A stretch of 12,646 nucleotides of DNA, taken from assembly GCA_018701055.1 (NCBI GenBank), contig JABIUH010000202.1, positions 1 to 12,646 on the forward strand. Reading direction: 5' to 3'. Both the position numbers and the translations under genes were made by a program. The notes beneath the pieces are model-generated. The model had not been told where the DNA came from. It did not search any database and worked only from the letters and a program-made list of their open reading frames with translations. The stretch comes from Woeseia sp. (GTDB lineage: Bacteria > Pseudomonadota > Gammaproteobacteria > Steroidobacterales > Woeseiaceae). This document shows, piece after piece, positions 1 to 7,165 of this stretch; positions within the stretch are counted from its first letter, which is position 1, and every line of letters begins with the position of its first letter.

Positions 1-72
1 GCGTCGTTCGCTGCTCGCGTACTTGGTCTTTAAGTACGTCACACAACGTCGGCGCTCTGGCAGGCTTACCAT
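1..72 (-). CDS. IS3-family transposase OrfB, N-terminal 24 codons (partial, runs off the window)
   Basis: The minus-strand frame opened by ATG at 70-72 reads MVSLPERRRCVTYLKTKYASSERR to the window edge with no stop. The SERR motif matches the opening of OrfB of IS407-type elements, which continues SERRAC. The DDE integrase catalytic domain would lie beyond position 1 and is not visible. The ATG overlaps the end of orfA in the -1 frame, so OrfB is expected mainly as a fusion with OrfA through the A7 slip. Confidence 0.75.
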   Translation of the reverse strand, partial: MVSLPERRRCVTYLKTKYASSERR

Positions 73-332
73 TTTTTTGAGTTCACATCCTTTAACATCC
101 GAATGTCCAGCGTCTGCTCCGCCACAATCTTCTTCAGTTCGCCGTTCTCGCGTTCAAGCTCCCGCAGCCGCTTTGCCTCCGAGACATCCATGCCACCGAA
201 CTTCTTTTTCCAGCGATAAAACGATTGCTCCGCGCAGTTGTGCTTGCGGCAAACATCCGCCACTGAAAGCCCAAATTCTGCCTCTTGTAAAACCCTTATT
301 ATTTGTTCTTCTGTAAATCGCTTGCCCTTCAT
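66..332 (-). CDS. IS3-family transposase OrfA (HTH subunit)
   Basis: This 88-residue protein is the DNA-binding subunit of an IS3-family transposase. Residues about 5-50 form an HTH_Tnp_1-type helix-turn-helix (TEEQIIRVLQEAEFG, then SVADVCRKH and the FYRWKKKFGGM turn). Residues about 55-80 form a leucine-zipper-like coiled coil (LRELERENGELKK) used for multimerisation. The start is a good ATG with GGAGG (minus strand, 338-342) five bases upstream. The length is normal for OrfA. It ends in SKKW at a TAA that lies just past an A7 run, so OrfA alone is made unless ribosomes slip back by one base to give the OrfAB fusion transposase. The reading frame is intact. Confidence 0.93.
   Translation of the reverse strand: MKGKRFTEEQIIRVLQEAEFGLSVADVCRKHNCAEQSFYRWKKKFGGMDVSEAKRLRELERENGELKKIVAEQTLDIRMLKDVNSKKW
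72..78 (-). other. Programmed -1 frameshift slippery run (A7) of the left IS
   Basis: On the minus strand seven consecutive A residues lie in the orfA frame as tcA AAA AAA TGG. A -1 slip gives AAA AAA ATG GTA AGC, which enters the orfB frame (KKMVSLPERRR). This is the A_AAA_AAA type of slippery heptamer that IS3-family elements use to make OrfAB. The frame relation is read directly from the sequence; use of the site is inferred from the family. Confidence 0.75.
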
Positions 333-442
333 CGGTTCCTCCAGTATCGAGAAACCCTAAAATAGCAACTGGACCTATTATTACGGGGCTAGCCATCAGA
401 GCTGCTGCGTCTAAGCCCATCTCGAGTTGTGTGCTCAAACAA

Positions 443-469
443 AGCGTCAGAGTCGAAGACTCTGACGCT
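443..469. terminator. Hairpin after gor; member 1 of the GTCAGAG repeat family
   Basis: A perfect 12-bp stem (443-454 with 458-469, arm AGCGTCAGAGTC) closes a 3-nt GAA loop, eight bases beyond the gor stop codon. On the minus strand the stem is followed by TTTGTTTGAG, a modest T-rich tail. It is probably the intrinsic terminator of gor. The arm core GTCAGAG recurs in hairpins at 5931-5976 and 10353-10375. The 382-442 stretch between this hairpin and the IS shows no gene. Confidence 0.6.
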
Positions 470-476
470 CAAGTCA

Positions 477-1823
477 TCAACGCAATGTGACCAGTTCTTC
501 CGAGCTTGTCGGATGAATGGCAACCGTGTCATCGAAGTGTTGTTTTGTAGCGCCCATGCGAATCGCGACTGCAAATCCCTGCAACATTTCGTCAACACCA
601 TCACCAATCAGATGGCAGCCAATGACGCGTTCATCATCACCCACAACGATGAGCTTCATCGCTGTTTGGACTTTTGTTTCGCTAAATGCGTACATCATTG
701 GATTGAACCGAGTCTCGTAAATTCTAACACTGTCGCCATGTTCGGCCCGCGCTTCATCCTCGGTCATACCGACGGTGCCTATCGGTGGATGGGAAAAAAC
801 AACCGTAGGGATAGTGTGATATTCCAACCGCCTATCCGTCATGCCATTGTATAAACGATCAGCGAGCCGTCGCCCGGCAGCAATAGCCACTGGCGTTAGC
901 GCATCGCGGCCGGTTACATCCCCTAACGCGAAAATATTATCAACATTCGTTTTCTGGAAGTCGTCGGTGGGAATAAACCCGCGCGCATCCATTTCGATGC
1001 CCGCAGCTTCGGCGTTTAGCGAGTCAACGTTTGGCGCCCTGCCGACTGCCCATATTACTGCGTCAAAACCGCCGACCGCTCGGCCATCCTCCGCCAATAC
1101 ATAAATGCCGTCGTCTCGTTGCTCAAGCGCTTGCGGCACCACGCCAGTCTCCAGTGCAATTCCGCTTTGCAACATTGCCTTAGCGAGTTCCTCGCGAACC
1201 ATTGGATCGAAACTGCGTAGCACGCCATCTTTGCGGACCAAGACTGATGTGTCACTGTCGAGCCCGTTGAGTACGCCCGCGAACTCTACCGCAATATAGC
1301 CGCTGCCTAACACGGCAACTTTCTGTGGACGCTGGCCGAGCTCAAAGAAGCCATCTGACGTAATGCCGAGATTCGCTCCCGGTATGTCGGGCACAATCGG
1401 ATAGCCGCCGGTGGCAATCACAATATTGTCCGCCGTATAGTTTTGCCCACCAACCGCTACGGTATGCGCGTCGACAAAACTACCATGGCCTGCAATATAG
1501 GCCACTTCCCGCTTATCGAGATTACTCGCGTAGATGCCGTTCAAACGTTTTACGTAAGCGTCGCGTTTGACTTTGAGAATCGACCAATCGTGGCCCTTCA
1601 ATGATAGGTCAAAGCCGAAGTCTCTAGCATGCTCCGCCTGGTGGGCATGATGCGCTGAGTACCACATGATTTTCTTTGGCACACAACCGACGTTTACGCA
1701 GGTTCCTCCGAGCGGCCCGGATTCAATAGTCGCGGCCTTAATGCCGTACTCCGCTGCCCGCTGTGCATGTGCGAGGCCGCCACTGCCGCCACCGATGACG
1801 ATCAAATCAAAATTATCTGTCAC
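477..1823 (-). CDS. gor: Glutathione-disulfide reductase
   Basis: This cytoplasmic FAD enzyme reduces glutathione disulfide to two GSH with NADPH. The 448 residues match the E. coli enzyme (450) closely. The FAD-binding GGGSGG lies at residues 11-16, and the redox-active pair is C42/C47 in GGTCVNVGCVPKK, the same numbering as E. coli. A second Rossmann motif, GSGYIAVEFAG, is followed by VRKDGVLRSFD, whose basic residues are the NADPH (not NADH) determinants. The C-terminal HPTSSEE holds the catalytic His-Glu pair. The frame stays open to a TTG at 1856, but GTG at 1823 is preferred: AAGGA sits six bases upstream and the protein then begins MTDNFDLIVIGGG as in homologues. It is transcribed divergently from prlC; gor and prlC are also near neighbours in E. 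coli. A hairpin lies just past the stop. Confidence 0.96.
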   Translation of the reverse strand: MTDNFDLIVIGGGSGGLAHAQRAAEYGIKAATIESGPLGGTCVNVGCVPKKIMWYSAHHAHQAEHARDFGFDLSLKGHDWSILKVKRDAYVKRLNGIYASNLDKREVAYIAGHGSFVDAHTVAVGGQNYTADNIVIATGGYPIVPDIPGANLGITSDGFFELGQRPQKVAVLGSGYIAVEFAGVLNGLDSDTSVLVRKDGVLRSFDPMVREELAKAMLQSGIALETGVVPQALEQRDDGIYVLAEDGRAVGGFDAVIWAVGRAPNVDSLNAEAAGIEMDARGFIPTDDFQKTNVDNIFALGDVTGRDALTPVAIAAGRRLADRLYNGMTDRRLEYHTIPTVVFSHPPIGTVGMTEDEARAEHGDSVRIYETRFNPMMYAFSETKVQTAMKLIVVGDDERVIGCHLIGDGVDEMLQGFAVAIRMGATKQHFDDTVAIHPTSSEELVTLR

Positions 1824-1829
1824 ACTTGT

Positions 1830-1834
1830 TCCTT
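1830..1834 (-). promoter_or_regulatory. Ribosome binding site that fixes the gor start
   Basis: Minus-strand AAGGA ends six bases before the GTG at 1823. No comparable site precedes the longer TTG start at 1856, so this decides the N-terminus of glutathione reductase. Confidence 0.7.
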
Positions 1835-1846
1835 TTAGATCATTTA

Positions 1847-1864
1847 CGTCGCCCAATCGCGACG
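1847..1864. promoter_or_regulatory. Inverted repeat in the gor/prlC divergent gap
   Basis: CGTCGC at 1847-1852 and GCGACG at 1859-1864 form a perfect 6-bp dyad around a 6-nt spacer, inside the 84-bp gap between the gor GTG and the prlC ATG. Both promoters must lie in this gap, so a protein-binding operator is possible. I see no convincing -35/-10 pair. A dyad this short can occur by chance. Confidence 0.3.
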
Positions 1865-1907
1865 CTGTGATACCATTCTACTGCCTGTTTCCCAGCGTTC
1901 GGATTGC

Positions 1908-3932
1908 ATGTCAAACCCACTACTAGACACCTCTGGTCTACCTAATTTCGATGCAATAAAGCCGCAGCACGCGTTACCCGCACTGCAGGAGCTTATCGCA
2001 GCGCATCGTCAAAAGCTTGCTGACATTCTTGCGCAACCGGACGCTCACGATTGCGCATCGCTGATCACTCCGATGGAGGAAATGAGTCATGAACTCAGTC
2101 GCGTCTGGTCTCCCATTGGGCATTTACAAAGCGTCCTTGACGATCCTGCATGGCGCGATGCATACAACGAATCGCTGCCCCTATTGACCGAACATGGCAC
2201 TGAATTGTCACAGAACAATGAGTTGCAGAAAGCCTACAGCCAAGTTTCAGACAATTTGCCCGCGGATGCGGATCCTGCGCTGCGCGCGCTGATCGAGCAG
2301 GAACTCAGAGATTTTCGGTTGGCCGGTGTCGCATTGCCGGAAGCGCAAAAAACTCGCTACCGCGAGTTGGCGCAAGAAATCGCCGCTATCCAAGCGACGT
2401 TCGAACAGAATATCCAGGACGCAACCGATCATTGGCACTACCAGACAGTCGCTGGCGATGCCGTGACTGGACTTCCCGCCTCGGTTCGCCAGCGAGCGTC
2501 AGCAGACGCCAAATCAAACAACGTCGAGGGCTGGTGGTTCAAACTCGATTATCCAACTTATCATGCCGTCATGACTCACGGTGAAAATCGCGAGCTACGT
2601 GAAACTTTCTATCGCGCATGGTCCACTCGCGCTTCGGACCAAGCGGCAGACTTGCAGTGGGACAACAGCGAGATAATCGAACGCATCATGTCGCTTCGAC
2701 ACGAAATCGCGGAAATTGTTGGCTTTGATAACTACGCCGCATACTCGCTTGCGACCAAGATGGCCGGCTCCGCCAACGAGGTCACTGAGTTTCTAACCGA
2801 GCTCGCCGACAAATCGCGACAAACAGCAAAAATCGAACTGGAGCAACTGACTACTTTCACCGGGCGATCACTGCAACCCTGGGATTTTTCCTTCTACATG
2901 GAAAAACTGAAACAAGACCGTTTTGCAACCTCCGATGAAGAACTGAAACTGTATTTCCCGTTCGCGACCGTCAAACAAGGGATTTTTGGTGTCGCGGAAC
3001 AACTCTATGGAATTTCAGTTGTCGAGAATACCAATGTCAGTACGTGGCATGAAAATGTGAAATATTTCGAAATCAGCAACGCTAATAATGAATTGGTGGG
3101 TAGTTTTTACACCGACTTGTTCGCGCGCAATGGTAAACGCGGCGGTGCGTGGATGGACGAATGCGTCGTTCGAAAAGACATAGCCGGCACGGACACGCGT
3201 CCGGTGGGCTATCTGGTCTGCAATTTTCCGCCGCCAGACGAAAGTGGCGCATCTTTTCTCACGCACACTGATGTTGTCACTCTGTTCCATGAATTTGGGC
3301 ATATGTTGCATCATTTGCTAACACGAATTACTTATCCATCTATTTCCGGCATCAACGGCGTGCCATGGGACGCGGTCGAACTACCCAGTCAATTTATGGA
3401 GAATTTCGCCTGGTGCTACGACGTGCTGGAAAAATGCTCTGCACACCAGGACAGTGGCAAATCGATGCCACGCGAGGTGTTTGATAATCTGCAAGCGAGT
3501 CGAAATTTCGGCGAAGCGCTGGCAATGCTCCGACAAATCGAACTGGCACTCTTTGACTTTCGGCTCCATGCGAACTACGACCCGGAAAAAGGCGCGAATG
3601 CGTTACCAATACTCAACGCCGTTCGGGCTGAAGTCGCGTTAATTCGACACCCCGATTTCAACCGCTTGCCACATAGTTTTTCACACATATTCGCGGGTGG
3701 TTACGCGGCAGGGTATTACAGCTACAAGTGGGCAGAGGTCCTCGCGGCAGATGCTTTCGCGGCATTTGAGGAAACCAGCATTTTCGATCGTGCGACGGCA
3801 ACTCGATTTCGAGAAGAGATATTGGAGATCGGTGGCAGTCGTGACTTTATGGACGCCTATATCGCGTTTAGAGGCCGGAAACCCACTTTGGATGCCTTAC
3901 TTCGGCAAAGTGGTATCGGCAAAGCCGCGTGA
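1908..3932 (+). CDS. prlC: Oligopeptidase A (M3 zinc metallopeptidase)
   Basis: Cytoplasmic oligopeptidase that degrades short peptides, including cleaved signal peptides and products of ATP-dependent proteases. The 674 residues align over the full length with E. coli PrlC (680), from the opening MSNPLL to the C-terminal FRGRKPTLDALL. The catalytic signature HEFGH is at residues 461-465, with zinc ligands H461 and H465 and catalytic E462. The third zinc ligand should be E491 in VELPSQFMEN. The conserved RGGAWMDEC and SHIFAGGYAAGYYSYKWAEVLAADAF blocks typical of the M3A family are present. There is no signal peptide. The Shine-Dalgarno is weak (GGA just upstream). The gene is divergent from gor, and its stop overlaps the xthA start in GTGA, so the two are probably co-translated. 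The frame is intact. Confidence 0.96.
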   Translation: MSNPLLDTSGLPNFDAIKPQHALPALQELIAAHRQKLADILAQPDAHDCASLITPMEEMSHELSRVWSPIGHLQSVLDDPAWRDAYNESLPLLTEHGTELSQNNELQKAYSQVSDNLPADADPALRALIEQELRDFRLAGVALPEAQKTRYRELAQEIAAIQATFEQNIQDATDHWHYQTVAGDAVTGLPASVRQRASADAKSNNVEGWWFKLDYPTYHAVMTHGENRELRETFYRAWSTRASDQAADLQWDNSEIIERIMSLRHEIAEIVGFDNYAAYSLATKMAGSANEVTEFLTELADKSRQTAKIELEQLTTFTGRSLQPWDFSFYMEKLKQDRFATSDEELKLYFPFATVKQGIFGVAEQLYGISVVENTNVSTWHENVKYFEISNANNELVGSFYTDLFARNGKRGGAWMDECVVRKDIAGTDTRPVGYLVCNFPPPDESGASFLTHTDVVTLFHEFGHMLHHLLTRITYPSISGINGVPWDAVELPSQFMENFAWCYDVLEKCSAHQDSGKSMPREVFDNLQASRNFGEALAMLRQIELALFDFRLHANYDPEKGANALPILNAVRAEVALIRHPDFNRLPHSFSHIFAGGYAAGYYSYKWAEVLAADAFAAFEETSIFDRATATRFREEILEIGGSRDFMDAYIAFRGRKPTLDALLRQSGIGKAA

Positions 3933-4696
3933 AGATCGCGACCTGGAATGTGAATTCCTTGAACGTGAGACTGCCGCATGTGCTCGAGTGGCTAGCTACA
4001 GCCGAGCCGGATATTTTGGTGTTGCAGGAAATTAAGCAGGTAACCGAAGCGTTCGCTACCGACAAATTCGCTGCAGTGGGTTACAAAGGCATAGCCAGTG
4101 GACAAAAGACCTATAACGGCGTCGCGGTAATCAGTCGCAATGAGGGCGCGGATATCATCACTGACTTCCCCGGCTTCGAAGATCCCCAGCGACGAATTCT
4201 CGCAGCAACAATTGATGGTGTCCGAACCGTCAACTTGTACATTCCAAATGGAACCAGTGTCGGCTCGGAAAAGTACGATTACAAGATGAGTTGGCTTGCC
4301 GCGCTCAGGTTTTTTTTAGAAGATGAAATGAGCCGTCATGACAAGCTAGTTGTTCTGGGCGACTTCAATATCGCACCGGACGACCGGGATGTGCACAGTC
4401 CGGAACGATGGGGCGAAGACATACTTTGCAGCCCGCCTGAGCGGGCGGCACTGCAGGGATTAGTCGATCTCGGACTGTCTGATGTTTTCAGGCAATTCGA
4501 CCAAGCCGAGAAACTATTTAGTTGGTGGGATTATCGGGCGGCCGGTTTCCGCAGAAATGCAGGCTTAAGGATAGACCTGATACTTGCTAGCAAAACATTG
4601 TCAGACAATTGCACCGCAAGCTATATTGATCGCGAACCGCGTACCTGGGAGCGACCATCAGATCACACGCCGGTAATTGCAGAGTTTACGCTTTGA
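3929..4696 (+). CDS. xthA: Exodeoxyribonuclease III (AP endonuclease)
   Basis: This is a 255-residue DNA-repair nuclease of the EEP (exonuclease-endonuclease-phosphatase) fold. It cuts 5' to abasic sites and trims 3' ends during base-excision repair. Visible catalytic residues are N7 (KIATWNVNSL), the metal-binding E34 (LVLQEIK), D145 and N147 in GDFNIAP, and D245/H246 in PSDHTPV. The order and spacing are those of the XthA family, and the length is normal (E. coli 268). It starts at a GTG overlapping the prlC TGA by four bases (GTGA), so it relies on translational coupling and has no separate Shine-Dalgarno. Pairing with prlC looks like operon convenience rather than a shared pathway. The subtype, E. 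coli XthA-like or ExoA-like, cannot be settled by eye. Confidence 0.93.
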   Translation: MKIATWNVNSLNVRLPHVLEWLATAEPDILVLQEIKQVTEAFATDKFAAVGYKGIASGQKTYNGVAVISRNEGADIITDFPGFEDPQRRILAATIDGVRTVNLYIPNGTSVGSEKYDYKMSWLAALRFFLEDEMSRHDKLVVLGDFNIAPDDRDVHSPERWGEDILCSPPERAALQGLVDLGLSDVFRQFDQAEKLFSWWDYRAAGFRRNAGLRIDLILASKTLSDNCTASYIDREPRTWERPSDHTPVIAEFTL

Positions 4697-4822
4697 TGTT
4701 ACATAAGCTCGGAACTGATTCACTTTTTCGACCGAGCAAGGAGTTCCAGTTCAGCCCACACTCCCAAGTTCAGGCCAAAAAATGCACTGCTTTCAGCTAA
4801 GCTACGTGCTTGAGGTCAAAGT

Positions 4823-5932
4823 GTGAGTAGCGCAGCCGACCGACGTTGGCAAAAGCCAGCGCATGCTTCATCAACAACATATAAAAATAAGAAATTGATG
4901 ACTCAGGATCGACGCAACGACTACGACGTCACCAACACTGTGCAGGTAAGTAGCTCTATCGCAGTACGTGACGCCGTTAGTGAAATATTCGCAACAACGT
5001 TTCCCGGGGCGTCGTTCGATAAGTTGTGGCTGGCCTTCTACGATTTCGAGCGACTGTTCAGCGGCCAATTTCCAGGCTATCTAGGTTGCGACACCACCTA
5101 CCACGATCGACAACATTCGCTGGACATGACGCTTGCATATGCACGTCTGATTGCCGGGTATGAACGAAGTGTCGGTCCAGCCGAAAGGCTCGGGGCACAC
5201 CGGGCACAAATGGCAATCGTTACTTCTTTATTTCATGACTCTGGTTACATTCGACACGAAGTCCGCGACAAAGAGTTCAAGAATGGTGCGGAGTTCACGC
5301 TCTATCATGTCTCGAGGAGCGCAGACTTTTTGCGTCGCTACTTACCTGAATTGGGTATGTCGCAGGATGTCGCCGTTGCCAGCATGATCGTGCACTTCAC
5401 GGGTTACGAACTGGATCTCGACAAAATAGAACTGGATGACCCTAGAGACGCCATTTGTGGACATCTCATTGGCACCGCCGACCTGGTCGCTCAGATGGCT
5501 GATCGATGCTATCTCGAAAAGTGCCGCGATAGACTTTACAAAGAGTTCGTCGTCGGTGGCATCGCTATCGAGAACGCATCGCCGGGCGAATATATGGTGC
5601 GCTACGAATCAGGTATCGATCTCCTCAAGAAAACACCCGCGTTCTATCAAGCCGCGACAAAAGATCGGCTCCAAAAGAAATTTAACCGTGCCTATCGTTA
5701 CGTTGAAGTTCTCTACGAAGGGCAGAATCCCTACATCGATGCTATTCGAGCCAATCTGAATCACTTGGTTCGCGTTCTGAAAACAGAAAACTGGCAATTG
5801 TTGCGACGTGAGCCGCCATATTTTGTCGGTACGGACGATGCGGTTGAGACAATGGACAGTGTTGCTGACAGGATGCTCGCGTCCATTTCGCCTCACGTCG
5901 GCGACGGAACAACGGACGGCCTCCCAGCCTAA
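4823..5932 (+). CDS. HD-domain metal-dependent phosphohydrolase
   Basis: This soluble protein of 369 residues has an HD hydrolase core. The metal-ligand pattern is visible in order: YHDRQH (H94/H98), SLFHDSGY (H138-D139), LYHVSRS (H162), IVHFTGYE (H191) and GTADLVAQMADR (D220). This H-HD-H-H-D layout is the one seen in HD-GYP and cyclic-nucleotide phosphodiesterases, and the first block also recalls the YHN..H motif of class I PDEases. A nucleotide or phosphoester substrate is therefore likely, but it cannot be named. There are no membrane or sensor domains. The start is uncertain: GTG at 4823 has GAGG seven bases upstream, while ATG at 4898 (MTQDRRNDYD) would drop a low-complexity N-terminus. 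It lies 126 bp after xthA, a gap with no clear promoter, and ends at a strong terminator. Confidence 0.75.
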   Translation: MSSAADRRWQKPAHASSTTYKNKKLMTQDRRNDYDVTNTVQVSSSIAVRDAVSEIFATTFPGASFDKLWLAFYDFERLFSGQFPGYLGCDTTYHDRQHSLDMTLAYARLIAGYERSVGPAERLGAHRAQMAIVTSLFHDSGYIRHEVRDKEFKNGAEFTLYHVSRSADFLRRYLPELGMSQDVAVASMIVHFTGYELDLDKIELDDPRDAICGHLIGTADLVAQMADRCYLEKCRDRLYKEFVVGGIAIENASPGEYMVRYESGIDLLKKTPAFYQAATKDRLQKKFNRAYRYVEVLYEGQNPYIDAIRANLNHLVRVLKTENWQLLRREPPYFVGTDDAVETMDSVADRMLASISPHVGDGTTDGLPA

Positions 5933-5978
5933 AAAACTGGGTCAGAGCCCAATTACGGGCTCTGACCCAGTTTTTTTT
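5931..5978. terminator. Strong bidirectional intrinsic terminator; member 2 of the GTCAGAG family
   Basis: A perfect 20-bp stem (5931-5950 with 5957-5976) closes a 6-nt loop, AATTAC. A GC-rich core (CTGGGTCAGAGCCC) is flanked by A6 on the left and T8 on the right, so each strand reads as stem plus U-tract. It lies between the convergent 3' ends of the HD-domain gene and the kappa-GST-like gene and overlaps the last two bases of the HD gene stop codon. It should terminate both transcripts. Confidence 0.92.
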
Positions 5979-5982
5979 GATT

Positions 5983-6558
5983 TTAGGGATTGAGCGCTTC
6001 CTTTACGAAGTCGAGGCGGTCATTACCAAAAAACATTTCACCGCCGACAAACATAGTTGGTGCCCCGAAGGCGCCACGCGCTACCGCTTCGTCGGTGTTT
6101 TCTCTTAGCCGACCCTTGATACGAACGGAATTAATCTCTGCCATCGTTTCATCGACCAGCAATCCTGCGCCAGAAATAATATCGGCAAGAACGCCGACAT
6201 CGCTTAGATTTTTCTCGTGGGCCCACACCGCATCGAACAGCGGTTGGTGCACAGCTTCAAGAACGCCTTTTTCCTGCGCGACCAATGCCAATCTCATCGC
6301 GCTGACCGTATTTTGTGGAAACGTAGGATTCATTTTATAGTCAATCCCGTATCGCTTGGCCCAACGTTCAGCGTCTTTGAACAAATAGGTGCCTCGCGCT
6401 GGAAGCGTCGCCGGTGGCTTATTGCCCACAGCATTCATGACACCACCGAGAAGCATCGGTCGATAAACTACTTCCGCGTCAATGAGCGAAAGCTGGCTAT
6501 TAGCCAAATAAGAATAAAGACTGACATAGTCGTAAAAAAATTCGAGCTTCTGCGTCAT
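5983..6558 (-). CDS. 2-hydroxychromene-2-carboxylate isomerase / kappa-class GST-like protein (DsbA family)
   Basis: This 191-residue cytoplasmic protein has a thioredoxin fold with a helical insertion, as in HCCA isomerase (NahD) and kappa GSTs, which use glutathione as cofactor. The N-terminal FFYDYVSLYSYLANSQL places the GSH-activating serine at S13; the usual proline after it (SPYSY) is leucine here. The C-terminal RGAFGAPTMFVGGEMFFGNDRLDFV carries the conserved cis-proline loop and the final thioredoxin-fold strand. The length is typical (about 195-200). Its ATG overlaps the TGA of the upstream GST in ATGA, so it is the last gene of a three-gene operon. A true naphthalene-pathway role is unlikely, since no other aromatic-degradation gene is nearby; a GSH-dependent isomerase or oxidoreductase of unknown substrate is the safer call. 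Confidence 0.85.
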   Translation of the reverse strand: MTQKLEFFYDYVSLYSYLANSQLSLIDAEVVYRPMLLGGVMNAVGNKPPATLPARGTYLFKDAERWAKRYGIDYKMNPTFPQNTVSAMRLALVAQEKGVLEAVHQPLFDAVWAHEKNLSDVGVLADIISGAGLLVDETMAEINSVRIKGRLRENTDEAVARGAFGAPTMFVGGEMFFGNDRLDFVKEALNP

Positions 6559-6761
6559 TTTTTCACCATAGGAATGTGCCGCGAGCGCGATTCGATACGC
6601 TTTATCCAGTTGCGGATATTAGGGAAATTATCTAGATCGAAACCACCTTCACTTGCAACGTGGGTATAAGCGAATAGTGCAATGTCAGCAACATTAAACG
6701 CCACTCCGGAAACATAGTCGTGCTCTCCAAGCTGTTGCTCCATGATACCCAACGCGCTCAT
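6555..6761 (-). CDS. Glutathione S-transferase, C-terminal part (frameshifted)
   Basis: This 68-residue frame is the C-terminal helical domain of the same GST. MSALGIMEQQLGEHDYVSGVAFNVADIALFAYTHVASEGGFDL contains the conserved N-cap aspartate motif (VADIALFAY), and the end NIRNWIKRIESRSRHIPMV is typical of GST C-termini. Alone it has no GSH site and would not fold as an enzyme. An ATG overlaps the stop of the upstream frame by four bases, but this internal Met is more likely an ordinary residue of the intact protein than a start. The preserved reading and the ATGA overlap with the next gene suggest the break is recent or artefactual. Confidence 0.8.
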   Translation of the reverse strand: MSALGIMEQQLGEHDYVSGVAFNVADIALFAYTHVASEGGFDLDNFPNIRNWIKRIESRSRHIPMVKK

Positions 6762-7165
6762 TCCACCTGCCCGCTTTTGCTCAAGATAGATTTTTTATCG
6801 GCTGGAGTTCCGAGATATTGAATGATGAAGCGCGAGGTGGCGATGTAAGGCTCATGACTGTACTGCTCAAAAAACATCCACTGCAAACTAATTGCGCGAG
6901 ACCAGGCATCTCTGGCTAGAAACTCACTACCATCCGCGAGATAGCACAGAATGGCATTTGATTCGGCTAAATGTTTTCCGTCGGGTAGCTCGAGCAGGGG
7001 AATTCGACCATTTGGATTCATCATGAGAAACTCAGCCGTGCGTGTATCGTCAGAAAGGATATCGACCTCTTCCCAGTCATACTCAATGTCCATTTCGGCC
7101 CACAGCAGCTGAACCTTGTAGCAGTTCCCGAAACGGGAATCGCCGTAGAATTTGAGCTTCTTCAT
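6758..7165 (-). CDS. Glutathione S-transferase, N-terminal part (frameshifted)
   Basis: This 135-residue frame carries the thioredoxin-like GSH-binding domain (MKKLKFYGDSRFGNCYKVQLLW, then NGRIPLLELPDGKHLAESNAILCYLA with the cis-Pro and the glutamate-serine glutathione contact) and the start of the helical domain. It ends early with an unrelated tail, SILSKSGQVE. The natural continuation is in the -1 frame, where after the A6 run (6791-6796) it reads IYLEQKRAGG and joins the 6555-6761 frame. Adding one A restores a GST of about 203 residues, a normal length. The cause is a real one-base deletion, a homopolymer sequencing error or recoding. Its ATG overlaps the stop of the upstream membrane-protein gene in ATGA. 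GST class and substrate cannot be assigned. Confidence 0.85.
   Translation of the reverse strand: MKKLKFYGDSRFGNCYKVQLLWAEMDIEYDWEEVDILSDDTRTAEFLMMNPNGRIPLLELPDGKHLAESNAILCYLADGSEFLARDAWSRAISLQWMFFEQYSHEPYIATSRFIIQYLGTPADKKSILSKSGQVE
6791..6796 (-). other. Frameshift point in the GST gene (A6 homopolymer)
   Basis: On the minus strand the sequence is GAT, six A, then TCT. The downstream GST frame is closed just before this run by a TAA, so the two halves can only be joined between here and the first-frame stop at 6758. A seventh A would give GAT AAA AAA ATC TAT CTT GAG, continuous with the C-terminal half. Confidence 0.8.

Larger units (their letters stand above)
1..381 (-). mobile_element. 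Left partial copy of an IS3-family insertion sequence (probably IS407 group)
   Basis: The element runs off the left edge of the window. What is present is its orfA-proximal terminus, all of orfA, the frameshift site and the start of orfB, all read on the minus strand. The inner end is placed at about 381 because the reverse complement of 333-381 is identical to 12511-12559 and the two copies diverge beyond that point. The exact terminal base is uncertain by a few nucleotides. The orfA protein type (HTH then leucine zipper, ending in SKKW) and the orfB start MVSLPERRR resemble IS407-group members; this group assignment is from memory. No target duplication can be tested because the other end lies outside the window. 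Confidence 0.88.

Noticed and set aside
154..438. Open frame of 94 codons on the minus strand crossing the left IS boundary (MSTQLEMGLDAAAL...)
   Set aside because: It starts at a TTG with no ribosome binding site, overlaps the terminator hairpin region and runs through the IS end and orfA out of frame. It is more likely chance than a truncated host gene.
429..854. 141-codon plus-strand frame opposite gor
   Set aside because: It lies antisense within the gor coding region, with no recognisable domain and no ribosome binding site. The gor frame carries full family motifs.
477..1856. Longer gor start at the TTG at 1856
   Set aside because: The additional 11 residues have no counterpart in glutathione reductases, and the internal GTG at 1823 has a well-spaced AAGGA.
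4707..4737. GCTCGG...CCGAGC dyad downstream of xthA as a terminator
   Set aside because: The 6-bp stem has a 19-nt loop and no T-tract. It is too weak to call; xthA may read through into the HD-domain gene.
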